From contig NZ_MSTI01000119.1 in the NCBI RefSeq assembly GCF_001949125.1, positions 1-5,274 of the forward strand: a stretch of 5,274 nucleotides of DNA, in the 5' to 3' direction. Position numbers and translations under genes: made by a program. The notes beneath the pieces are model-generated. The model ran no database searches. It was not told the DNA's origin and saw only the letters and a program-made list of their open reading frames with translations. This DNA comes from Deinococcus marmoris. GTDB lineage: Bacteria; Deinococcota; Deinococci; Deinococcales; Deinococcaceae. This document shows, in pieces, positions 1-5,273 of the stretch; the stretch's first letter is position 1, and the number at the start of each line of letters is the position of its first letter.

Positions 1-1
1 G

Positions 2-364
2 CTGATCACGACGGGAAATATTCAGGACCGTGATGGCGGGAAAATGACGCTGTGGTACGCACGGAGGCGCTTTGTGCGCCTCCGTCATGTCTGGGCCGAT
101 GGTGGTTATCTGGGCAAGCTGGTCACCTGGACGCTGGAAACACTGGGCTGGACACTGGAAATCATCAAGCGTAGTGACAGGGCCAAAGGGTTTCAGGTGC
201 TGCCTCGCCGCTGGGTGGTGGAACGCTCATTGGCGTGGTTGACGCGCTCACGTCGGCTGAGCCGGGACTATGAAGGCCGCTGCCACACCTCCGCTTCCTG
301 GTGCTATCTCGCCAACATTCGCTTGATGCTCCGTCGTCTTGATCCTTCTGTCGAACCTTTATAA
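2..364 (+). CDS. IS5-family transposase, C-terminal fragment (5' end outside the window)
   Basis: This is the C-terminal part of a DDE (RNase H-fold) transposase that cuts and joins the ends of its own element. The reading frame is open back to the left edge of the window, so the gene starts outside. Two of the three catalytic acidic residues can be recognised. The second Asp lies in the motif VWADGGY (codon 98-100). The Glu lies in RRWVVERSLAW, about 41 residues later. The following YEG and the C-terminal NIRLMLRRL helix are typical of the IS5 family, IS427-like subgroup, where the transposase is often split over two frames joined by frameshifting. The upstream part needed to test that is missing. 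The stop codon TAA lies inside the terminal inverted repeat, as is common in compact insertion sequences. The family call is firm and the subgroup is less certain. Confidence 0.88.
   Translation: MITTGNIQDRDGGKMTLWYARRRFVRLRHVWADGGYLGKLVTWTLETLGWTLEIIKRSDRAKGFQVLPRRWVVERSLAWLTRSRRLSRDYEGRCHTSASWCYLANIRLMLRRLDPSVEPL
61..85. repeat. Perfect inverted repeat inside the IS5 transposase gene (10-bp arms, 5-nt loop)
   Basis: ACGGAGGCGC (61-70) and GCGCCTCCGT (76-85) are exact reverse complements separated by TTTGT. The arms encode the Arg-rich segment RRRFVRLR just before the catalytic Asp. The RNA would form a very stable GC-rich hairpin. It may be a by-product of Arg codons, or a structure that pauses transcription or translation. 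Confidence 0.8.
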
Positions 365-372
365 ACGCGCTC
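356..372 (+). repeat. Probable right terminal inverted repeat of the IS5-type element
   Basis: The sequence CCTTTATAAACGCGCTC follows and overlaps the transposase stop codon. Its complement begins GAGCGCGTTTATAAA, close to the GAGCGTGTTT-type ends known in IS427/IS1031-like elements. The matching left end is outside the window, so the repeat is inferred from one copy only. The next three bases, TGA (373-375), fit the TNA target duplicated by some members of this family. Confidence 0.4.
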
Positions 373-375
373 TGA

Positions 376-729
376 GATAAAAGCCTGCGTCACAGCGGCA
401 ACGCTTGGCACAAGCAGCAGGTGCGCGACTTGCTGGAGAATCCTGCCTACCATGAATATGTGATGCGGGCTGTCATCGCCAAGGAAGGGCGGCTGTTCAA
501 CGAGTACTGGGGGCGGTTGAAGATTGCCTGGATGTCCTGCACGGCCTGTGGGCGGCGCGAGAAAACACTCGCCGCCGCCGATCTGGACGAATATGCCCCC
601 AGCGGCGACGAACTCTGGTGGACCACTCAGAACCCTGAGATCCTGCTGCTGCAGCGCTGGCAGGTGCCAGTCCCGAGGATGGTGCTCTTCGACGAAGAAC
701 ATGGCTACCAGCCCTCTTCGCAGCCTTAA
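376..729 (+). pseudogene. 5'-truncated paralogue of the zinc-ribbon-like protein at 2053-2670
   Basis: The frame is open from the insertion-sequence junction (376) to the TAA at 727-729 and keeps about 117 residues. It aligns with the C-terminal half of the protein at 2053-2670. Shared landmarks are an AW/SW followed six residues later by RDLL, then a CxxC followed by RE.TLAA, then ELW..TQ.PE.LLL.RWQV..PRM.L. By eye about half of the last 53 residues are identical. The fragment keeps CTAC, the second CxxC of the putative zinc ribbon, but the half that should carry the first CxxC is gone. The break coincides with the end of the IS5-type element. A GTG at 421 could start a 102-residue product, but no convincing Shine-Dalgarno site precedes it. 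The opposite strand is also open over much of this stretch, but homology to the plus-strand gene decides the strand. Function is unknown. Confidence 0.72.
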
Positions 730-801
730 TACCCAGCGGCGCGCGACCGAACGCTTCACGCCCTGGAACTGATCAGGCACCAGATCTCAGGACCACACGT
801 T

Positions 802-1413
802 TCACTCGACTTCGGCAAAATCGAGTTCCACCGTCCAGGTCCAGCCGACATCGCTCCACACGCGCTCGACGGAGGCCCAGCCTGAATATTGAATCTCGAC
901 TGTCTTCTGCGCAGTAGAGCAGGACTCGTCGGCCACTGGGCCGCGCTTTAAGGCGTCGCGTGCCCAGTCTGGCATCTGCTGCACCTCAGCCTGCACCTCG
1001 CCCACACCTTCGACGCTCAGCGTGTCTGGTCCCCCAGAAAGCACCAGACCGTGTCCGGCGATGCTGCGGGACCCGCTGACCTGCGGCAGCTCTTGATGAC
1101 GCCTGGCATGAACGTTCAGAAGGCACTGGAACGACGAAATGGCGTGTTCGAGCGCACTGCGCGGACAGTCTGCGAACAGCGGCGTCTTTACAAGAGCGGC
1201 GGCCTCGCCCGCAGCCGTACGGTCCCGGTGGTCCGGCCCGCCGACCAGAGCGGCGAGCGCCACGTCACTGCCCTCGCCCGCCAGGTTGGCCTGCTCCAAG
1301 ACGAGCAGTTCAGCCAGACTGCTGGCATGGCTTATGCGCAGCAGGTTGAGGACCTGGGCCGGCGTGGGGTGCAGCAGCACTTCCATCCAGTGAGACAGCA
1401 GCGGATTCAACAT
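802..1413 (-). CDS. Hypothetical protein, 203 residues, second gene of a coupled pair
   Basis: I do not recognise this protein. The frame runs from an ATG at 1413 to a TGA at 804-802 and has the GC-rich third positions expected of a real gene. An in-frame GTG lies immediately before the ATG. The ATG is preferred because GAAGG (1424-1420) lies 6 nt upstream of it but only 3 nt from the GTG. The start overlaps the stop of the upstream gene (TGATG), which implies translational coupling. The N-terminal 60 residues are helix-like and rich in Leu and Ala. The middle (residues about 60-110) has Cys83 and Cys97. The last 40 residues carry a third Cys165, four Trp and alternating polar and aromatic residues that suggest beta strands. 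No signal peptide or membrane segment is evident. It converges on the truncated gene at 376-729, with about 70 bases between them and no clear terminator. Confidence 0.65.
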   Translation of the reverse strand: MLNPLLSHWMEVLLHPTPAQVLNLLRISHASSLAELLVLEQANLAGEGSDVALAALVGGPDHRDRTAAGEAAALVKTPLFADCPRSALEHAISSFQCLLNVHARRHQELPQVSGSRSIAGHGLVLSGGPDTLSVEGVGEVQAEVQQMPDWARDALKRGPVADESCSTAQKTVEIQYSGWASVERVWSDVGWTWTVELDFAEVE

Positions 1414-1637
1414 CACTGGCCTTCGCGGAACATGGCGGCGGCGAACGGGACGTCACCGGACGCCGGGCCAGCATGGGCGGACTGGGCGCAACGAAAAAGG
1501 GCAGCTCCCTGGCCGGCGCCGGCGACAAACAGGCGCGGGGCATGTCCGGCTGCACGCAGACTCAGGAATGCGGACAACACGTGTTTTCTGCTCAGGGACG
1601 GCGGCGGGCTGATCCAGATGGTTCGGGGGTTTTTCAT
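1413..1637 (-). CDS. Hypothetical small protein, 74 residues, first gene of a coupled pair
   Basis: This short gene is supported by three things visible in the sequence. A strong Shine-Dalgarno site (AGGAG) lies 5 nt before its ATG. Its TGA overlaps the ATG of the next gene as TGATG. About 70% of codons end in G or C when counted by eye. The product starts MKNPRTIW, has a Pro-Ser turn (PPPSLSRKH) and an Ala/Gly-rich centre with one Cys, and ends FREGQ. No membrane helix or known motif is seen. The frame is open further upstream to 1703, but no start there has a comparable ribosome site. It overlaps other open frames on both strands, and these lack such signals. Because of the coupling, it probably acts with the 203-residue protein. 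No function can be assigned. Confidence 0.55.
   Translation of the reverse strand: MKNPRTIWISPPPSLSRKHVLSAFLSLRAAGHAPRLFVAGAGQGAALFRCAQSAHAGPASGDVPFAAAMFREGQ
1420..1424 (-). promoter_or_regulatory. Ribosome binding site deciding the start of the 203-residue gene
   Basis: GAAGG on the minus strand lies 6 nt before the ATG at 1413 and inside the last codons of the upstream 74-residue gene. The spacing favours this ATG over the adjacent GTG at 1416. Confidence 0.55.
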
Positions 1638-1642
1638 GGAGT

Positions 1643-1647
1643 CTCCT
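1643..1647 (-). promoter_or_regulatory. Strong Shine-Dalgarno site of the 74-residue gene
   Basis: AGGAG on the minus strand is followed by 5 nt and then the ATG at 1637. It is the best ribosome binding site in the window and the main reason for accepting this small gene and this start. Confidence 0.65.
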
Positions 1648-1656
1648 GGAAAAGTT

Positions 1657-1672
1657 GCGGCGCAGCCGCGCC
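1657..1672 (-). promoter_or_regulatory. Two overlapping short hairpins in the leader of the minus-strand operon
   Basis: GCGGC/GCCGC (1657-1661 with 1665-1669) and GGCGC/GCGCC (1659-1663 with 1668-1672) use the same bases, so only one stem can form at a time. They lie about 10 nt upstream of the Shine-Dalgarno site. Stems of 5 bp in GC-rich DNA are common by chance, so a regulatory role is only a possibility. Confidence 0.2.
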
Positions 1673-2052
1673 GGGTCCACTGCCCGTGTTGGCGGCCTGA
1701 CAACTCCTCTCATCACCCTTTCTCTATTTCAAATCTTCGGAGCTTACTCCCCCCTGTTTCCCCGTGTTGTTTTAGCCAATTTCACGCCTTGGCTTGCCTC
1801 CTTTTCCCCGAATAGCGCGGACTGCCTCGCTCTGGCCACCGGTTTCCAGTCGTTTCTCTTTCCAGACCCAGCAACTGTTTCTCACAACTGCGCGCTGCCT
1901 CCCAGACCGGTGCCGGCGCTGGGTAGAATTCGACGGAAGCCGCCGATCATGGACCAATCAATCGCAACAGCGTTCTCTCCACCATGCGTTGCTCCACAAA
2001 TGTCGCCTCCGAACAAAAAGCCTCTAAACCCACCCATGCCAAGATTTGGTCC

Positions 2053-2670
2053 ATGAGCGAAAAAAATCTCTGGTTGGTTGACCGCAACGACCTGATTGGC
2101 CCCCTCAAATTTCTGATCGCAGGCATCAACGCGCAACTGGTGCAAGCGCGTGCACAGAAGCGCAATCGCAGCATGGAGAAAGAGTTTCTGCTGAAGGCCA
2201 TGGAAATCCGTGAATGCGCCTTGGGGGTGGCACGCGCGCTGGATCAGGAGCACCTGCTGCCGTTCGTACCAGTAGTGGAAGAAAACCCTGTTGTGGCCTG
2301 CTGCCCAGAGTGCGGCTACGAAGACCGTGAAAATAAGGAGTGGGAGGAGAAGGGGATCTGGCAATTGGGAGTCCAGTCCTGGACCATGACCCAGATGCGT
2401 GACTTGTTGCCGGACCCCCTGCACCAGCACTACGTGGTGTATGGACTTGAGCTGAGTATGGGCTACGAGGTCAACGAAGACCGTACGAAGCTGAAGGCCA
2501 CTGAGATGCTGTGCAGGGTCTGCAAGCACCGCGAAGAAACTCTCGCTGCGGACGGCGCCCGATGCCCGGGCAGCGATCATGAACTGTGGATGCTCACGCA
2601 GCACCCTGAGGTCCTGCTGCTGCGCCGCTGGCAGGTGCTTGGCCCACGGATGGCCCTGCACGACAACTAA
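2053..2670 (+). CDS. Unrecognised protein with a split CxxC...CxxC zinc-ribbon-like pattern, 205 residues
   Basis: The protein begins MSEKNLWLVDRND. An in-frame ATG at 1984 would add 23 residues of unlikely composition, and neither start has a good Shine-Dalgarno site, so the start is uncertain. The first 75 residues look helical and charged. CPEC lies at about residues 84-87 and CRVC at about 154-157, a spacing that fits a zinc ribbon with a long insertion. The tail carries HELW, TQHPEVLLLRRWQV and PRMAL. This tail and the second CxxC are shared with the truncated copy at 376-729, which shows that the family is real and that the plus strand is coding. A strong terminator lies 32 bases after the stop, so the gene is probably transcribed alone or ends its unit. 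No signal peptide or membrane segment is seen, so it is likely cytoplasmic. A nucleic-acid or protein-binding role is only a guess from the cysteine pattern. Confidence 0.75.
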   Translation: MSEKNLWLVDRNDLIGPLKFLIAGINAQLVQARAQKRNRSMEKEFLLKAMEIRECALGVARALDQEHLLPFVPVVEENPVVACCPECGYEDRENKEWEEKGIWQLGVQSWTMTQMRDLLPDPLHQHYVVYGLELSMGYEVNEDRTKLKATEMLCRVCKHREETLAADGARCPGSDHELWMLTQHPEVLLLRRWQVLGPRMALHDN

Positions 2671-2702
2671 GTTTGGAGCCATGTTCACGGCCAAAGTCAT
2701 CC

Positions 2703-2735
2703 AGCCCCCAGCGACAATGCGCTGGGGGCTTTCCT
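2703..2735 (+). terminator. Rho-independent terminator after the zinc-ribbon-like gene
   Basis: AGCCCCCAGCG (2703-2713) pairs perfectly with CGCTGGGGGCT (2720-2730) around the 6-nt loop ACAATG, followed by TTTCCTCTCC. The 11-bp GC-rich stem lies 32 bases after the stop codon of the gene. The T-run is short, but the stem is strong and the position is right. It also isolates the downstream nuclease-helicase gene from this unit. Confidence 0.82.
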
Positions 2736-2865
2736 CTCCAGTCTTTGCTCGCAGGGCCGACTGGCTTTCCAACTGACCTTGGACCTGGAAGGCGGCGCAA
2801 CCCGATCAAAACGCGCAGATAGATGCCGCCACCGCCTCGTCATGGGCTAACCTGCGCTCAGATTC

Positions 2866-3708
2866 ATGCCAAAAATTCTCGACAACATCGACCTGAAACT
2901 GATTGACGATCTGCGGGTGTCCATGCAGTCCGCTGTACGCGCCGACTTCTGCGTGGGCTATTTCAACCTGCGTGGCTGGAAACTGGTCGACGATCTGGCC
3001 GAGCAGTGGTCCGGGAAGGGCGATGCCAGAACCCGGCTGATGGTGGGCATGCAGGAGCTGCCTGAAGGCGAGTTGCGTTCCTCGCTGACCCTGCTGGAGC
3101 AGCCCGGCGGCCTCGACAACCAGACTGCGGTGCGCCTCAAGCGCCGGGTAGCCGAGCAGTTCCGCCAGCAACTGATGCTGGGCGCCCCCTCGAACAGCGA
3201 CGAGGCCGGGCTGCGCCGGCTGAGCCGGCAACTGAAATCGGGCAAGGTGCAGGTCAAGCTGTTCCTGAAATTTCTGCTGCACGCCAAGCTTTACCTGGTG
3301 CACCGCAACGATCACGCCGCGCCGCGCATCGCCTATGTGGGAAGCAGCAACCTGACCTTCGCGGGTCTGAGGCGTCAGGGCGAGCTGAACGTCGATGTCC
3401 TGGACGGAGACTCCACCCAGAAGCTCGCTGACTGGTTCGAGGACCGCTGGAATGACCGCTGGGCGCTGGACATCACCGCAGAGCTCGCGCAGATCATCGA
3501 CGAGAGCTGGGCCGGCGAGCAGGGCCACACGCCCCACGAGATCTACCTCAAGATGGCCTACCACCTGTCGCGTGAAGCGCGCGCAGGCGTCGGCGGCTTC
3601 CAGATCCCCAAGGACCTGGCCCGCATCCTGTTTCCCTACCAGACCGCCGCCGTACAGATCGCCGCGCACCACGTGAACAAGCGTGGCGGTGTGATGCTGG
3701 GCGTTTGA
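2866..3708 (+). CDS. PLD-type nuclease domain with a truncated SNF2-type helicase start (3' part deleted)
   Basis: This is the first 279 residues of what was probably a protein of about 1000 residues joining a phospholipase-D-fold nuclease to an SF2/SNF2 helicase. The nuclease core shows HAK (His139, Lys141) and GSSN (Gly159 to Asn162), the HxK and G-S-x-N parts of the family motif. The usual Asp four residues after the Lys is replaced, as in some nuclease members. From about residue 250 the helicase begins: ILFPYQ (Gln259, the Q-motif-like entry of SNF2 proteins) and GGVMLG (274-279), which normally continues D.VGLGKT (Walker A). Here the frame reads one Val codon and then TGA. All helicase motifs are therefore missing. 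The ATG has no Shine-Dalgarno site, and a leaderless or weakly translated start is possible (TAACCT at 2848-2853 could be a -10). The remaining ORF could still make a free PLD protein. The joined methyltransferase fragment suggests a restriction-like or DISARM-like cassette. Confidence 0.82.
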   Translation: MPKILDNIDLKLIDDLRVSMQSAVRADFCVGYFNLRGWKLVDDLAEQWSGKGDARTRLMVGMQELPEGELRSSLTLLEQPGGLDNQTAVRLKRRVAEQFRQQLMLGAPSNSDEAGLRRLSRQLKSGKVQVKLFLKFLLHAKLYLVHRNDHAAPRIAYVGSSNLTFAGLRRQGELNVDVLDGDSTQKLADWFEDRWNDRWALDITAELAQIIDESWAGEQGHTPHEIYLKMAYHLSREARAGVGGFQIPKDLARILFPYQTAAVQIAAHHVNKRGGVMLGV

Positions 3709-3710
3709 AT
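3700..3710. other. Deletion junction fusing the helicase gene to the methyltransferase gene
   Basis: Up to about 3702 the plus strand follows the helicase (GGVMLG). From about 3704, in a different frame, it follows the methyltransferase (FEFAEV, then GGFDAVIANPPW). The two homologies abut with essentially no spacer. The missing material would be the whole helicase motor and the methyltransferase N-terminus, probably several kilobases judging from the usual sizes of such proteins. No insertion-sequence end is visible here, so a simple illegitimate deletion, or an assembly join, is the likeliest cause. Confidence 0.75.
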
Positions 3711-4927
3711 TTGCTGAGGTGATGGAGCGCGGGGGTTTTGACGCCGTGATCGCCAACCCGCCGTGGGATGTGGTCAAGCCCAACGGCAAGGAGTTCTTGC
3801 AGTCCTTTGCGCCCACGATCAGTAAAAACAACATGACCATCAAGGACTTTGAGAAGGAGAAAGGCAAGCTGCTGGCCGATCCCGCCATCCGCGCCGAGTG
3901 GCTGGCCTACCAGTCGGGCTACCCGCACCTGAACGCATATTTTCGCAGATCAGAGCAATTTAGCTCGCAAACCAGCGTTGTAAATGGGAAAACGGCAGGT
4001 ACAGATTTGAACCTGTACAAGCTCTTTTTAGAGCAGACTTTCCGGCTTCTACGCGACAGCGGCGAGTGCGGCATCGTTATTCCCAGCGGCATTTACACCG
4101 ATCTGGGCGCGAAAGGGCTGCGAGAACTGTTATTCGGGAAAACCGAAGTGACGGGTCTGTTCTGCTTTGAGAACGGCAGCAGCAACGGCGTTATTTTTGA
4201 GAACGTCCACCGCTCATTCAAGTTCGTGGTTCTCAGCTTCCGCAAAGGCGGCGAAACCAACGACTTTCCCGCCGCTTTCATGCGCCATGACGTGCGCGAT
4301 CTCAAAGACTTCCCCGGTGGCATCGGCATGACCCTGAATATGGACCTAGTGCGCCGCCTCTCGCCCGACAGCCTGAGCGTGATGGAGTTTAAGAGCGAAC
4401 TGGACGCCGAAATTGCCGAAAAGATGTTGCGATTTCCGCTGCTGGGTGAGCGGTTAGACGAGGCTTGGAATCTTAAACTAGCGCGTGAACTTCATATGAC
4501 TGATGACAGTCATATGTTCCGCAGCGAGCAAAAGCCGGGACGCTTGCCGTTATTCGAGGGCAAGATGATCCATCAATTTCGGCATGACTTTGCCACACCG
4601 AAATATTGGATTGACGAGAAGGAAGGGCGGGCGGGTCTACTCAAACGTAATGAGATTGAATCTGGTCAGATCATGCACTATCAAGGCTATCGTTTAGGTT
4701 TTCGTGACATCGCCGCCAGCACCAACGAAAGAACGCTCATTGCTACAGCCCTGCCCGCGAATGTCTTGCTCGGCAACACCATCAATTATTCTGCTTCGCT
4801 GGAGGATTCCAATCTTCTGTTTCTGGTAGGCGCTTTGAACAGTTTTACTGCCGACTGGGTTATGCGGCAAAAAATCTCCTCCCACGTCAACCAATTTTAT
4901 TTCTATCAACTCCCCATTCCCGGGTAG
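3704..4927 (+). pseudogene. Eco57I-like N6-adenine DNA methyltransferase, truncated at both ends
   Basis: This was the modification part of a restriction-type system, transferring methyl from SAM to adenine N6 in DNA. Recognisable family homology begins FEFAEV at 3704. The first usable start is GTG 3719 or ATG 3722, giving 402 residues from GTG. The catalytic motif IV NPPW is at residues 13-16. GIVIPSGIYTD (118-128) is the conserved strand-turn after it. YRLGFRDIAASTNERT (324-339) and the GNTINY segment match the target-recognition/TaqI-C-type region of Eco57I-class enzymes. SAM-binding motif I, normally upstream of NPPW, is missing, so the fragment should be inactive. At the C-terminus the conserved FYQLPIP is followed at once by Gly and a stop where homologues continue, just where the IS1-like element begins. 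From about 3935 to 4260 the gene is visibly AT-richer than the nuclease-helicase gene, which suggests a mosaic or transferred origin. Confidence 0.82.
4493..4516. repeat. Perfect inverted repeat in the methyltransferase remnant (10-bp arms, 4-nt loop)
   Basis: CATATGACTG (4493-4502) and CAGTCATATG (4507-4516) are exact reverse complements around ATGA. The arms encode HMTDDSHM in the methyltransferase frame. It is AT-rich compared with its surroundings and has no T-run after it, so it does not look like a terminator. It could be a dyad protein-binding site or chance. Confidence 0.75.
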
Positions 4928-4937
4928 AAGGCTGGAA

Positions 4938-5273
4938 TCATGACCGACATGGGTTCTTCATGACCACGGTGCTGAGCAGGCGCAGCACGCTCCACACCGT
5001 GTCCGTGATCCCGATGGCCATTGCTGGCGTCCGTTGCGCATATTGACGACGCCCCACCGGTTCATTCAACTTGACTCGCAGGCTCCGGTTCACCCGACAG
5101 AAGTTATAGATCCCATTGACCAGATCACTGACCGTCTGACGGACGTGGGGAAGCCTCGCAAACGCGAGGCTTCTGCGGACTTGGTGCGGATTCATACGCC
5201 GGGCCGTCCCGTTGTGCCGTTCCACTGCCGAGGTGTTGGGGGTGTTGTATCCGAGAAAGGCCAGCTCCTGATT
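4938..5273 (-). CDS. IS1-like DDE transposase, C-terminal fragment (5' end outside the window)
   Basis: The minus-strand frame is open from the right window edge to a TGA at 4940-4938, about 111 residues. The pattern NTSAVERHNGTARR contains the Glu expected as the third catalytic acid of an IS1-type DDE domain. It is followed by the Arg-rich RRSLAFAR, then VNGIYNFCRVNRSLR and QRTPAMAIGITDTVWS, the usual tail of transposases of this type in GC-rich bacteria. A GTG at 5225 encodes the Val before the catalytic Glu and is not a real start. The first two catalytic Asp residues lie outside the window. The DDE assignment is firm. IS1 rather than a related family is my best reading. Confidence 0.75.
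   Translation of the reverse strand, partial: NQELAFLGYNTPNTSAVERHNGTARRMNPHQVRRSLAFARLPHVRQTVSDLVNGIYNFCRVNRSLRVKLNEPVGRRQYAQRTPAMAIGITDTVWSVLRLLSTVVMKNPCRS
5150..5173. repeat. Perfect inverted repeat inside the IS1-like transposase gene (10-bp arms, 4-nt loop)
   Basis: GAAGCCTCGC (5150-5159) and GCGAGGCTTC (5164-5173) are exact reverse complements around AAAC. On the minus strand the arms encode the segment RSLAFARLP. The hairpin would be stable in the transposase mRNA and could limit expression, or it may reflect codon constraint at this conserved segment. Confidence 0.8.

Larger units (their letters stand above)
1..372 (+). mobile_element. Right part of an IS5-superfamily insertion sequence, cut by the window edge
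   Basis: The element contains the C-terminal half of a DDE transposase followed within about 10 bases by a sequence resembling the terminal inverted repeat of the IS427/IS1031 groups (reads GAGCGCGTTTATAAAG from the outside inwards). Its left half lies outside the window, so the full length, the left inverted repeat and the target duplication cannot be seen. The right boundary is placed at about 372 from the general form of such ends, and it may be off by a few bases. The element lies directly against the truncated gene at 376-729, so it probably caused or accompanied that truncation. Confidence 0.75.
1638..2052. other. Intergenic region between divergent genes, pyrimidine-rich on the plus strand
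   Basis: About 415 bases lie between the start of the minus-strand operon (1637) and the preferred start of the zinc-ribbon-like gene (2053). From about 1700 to 1880 the plus strand is notably rich in C and T and poorer in GC than the genes around it. The region must hold promoters for both directions, but I find no convincing -35/-10 pair. TAGAAT at 1924-1929 resembles a -10 box on the plus strand but lacks a matching -35. The open frames here have no ribosome sites and an unlikely composition, so I read the region as non-coding. Confidence 0.5.

Noticed and set aside
304..780. Open frame of 158 codons on the minus strand
   Set aside because: It is the antisense of the truncated paralogue and also runs into the insertion sequence. 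It resembles the other antisense frame only because the sense strands are homologous.
1512..1523. Palindrome GCCGGCGCCGGC
   Set aside because: A 12-base palindrome of only G and C is expected by chance in GC-rich coding DNA and has no spacer or signal context.
1051..1815. Open frame of 254 codons on the plus strand
   Set aside because: It overlaps the minus-strand operon and runs into the non-coding region. It has no ribosome site and a composition rich in Arg, Pro and Ala without any recognisable motif.
1924..1929. TAGAAT as a -10 promoter box for the zinc-ribbon-like gene
   Set aside because: No -35-like hexamer lies at the right distance upstream, so a promoter call is not supported.
1882..2772. 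Long open frame of 296 codons on the minus strand
   Set aside because: It lies opposite the zinc-ribbon-like gene, whose plus-strand reading is supported by its paralogue and by the terminator. The minus frame would run through the terminator hairpin and has no ribosome site.
2806..3888. Open frame of 360 codons on the minus strand
   Set aside because: It crosses the deletion junction and lies opposite clear PLD and methyltransferase motifs. GC-rich coding DNA often keeps its antisense frame open.
3999..4018. Inverted repeat GTACAG / CTGTAC with an 8-nt loop
   Set aside because: Six-base arms with this loop are common by chance over five kilobases.
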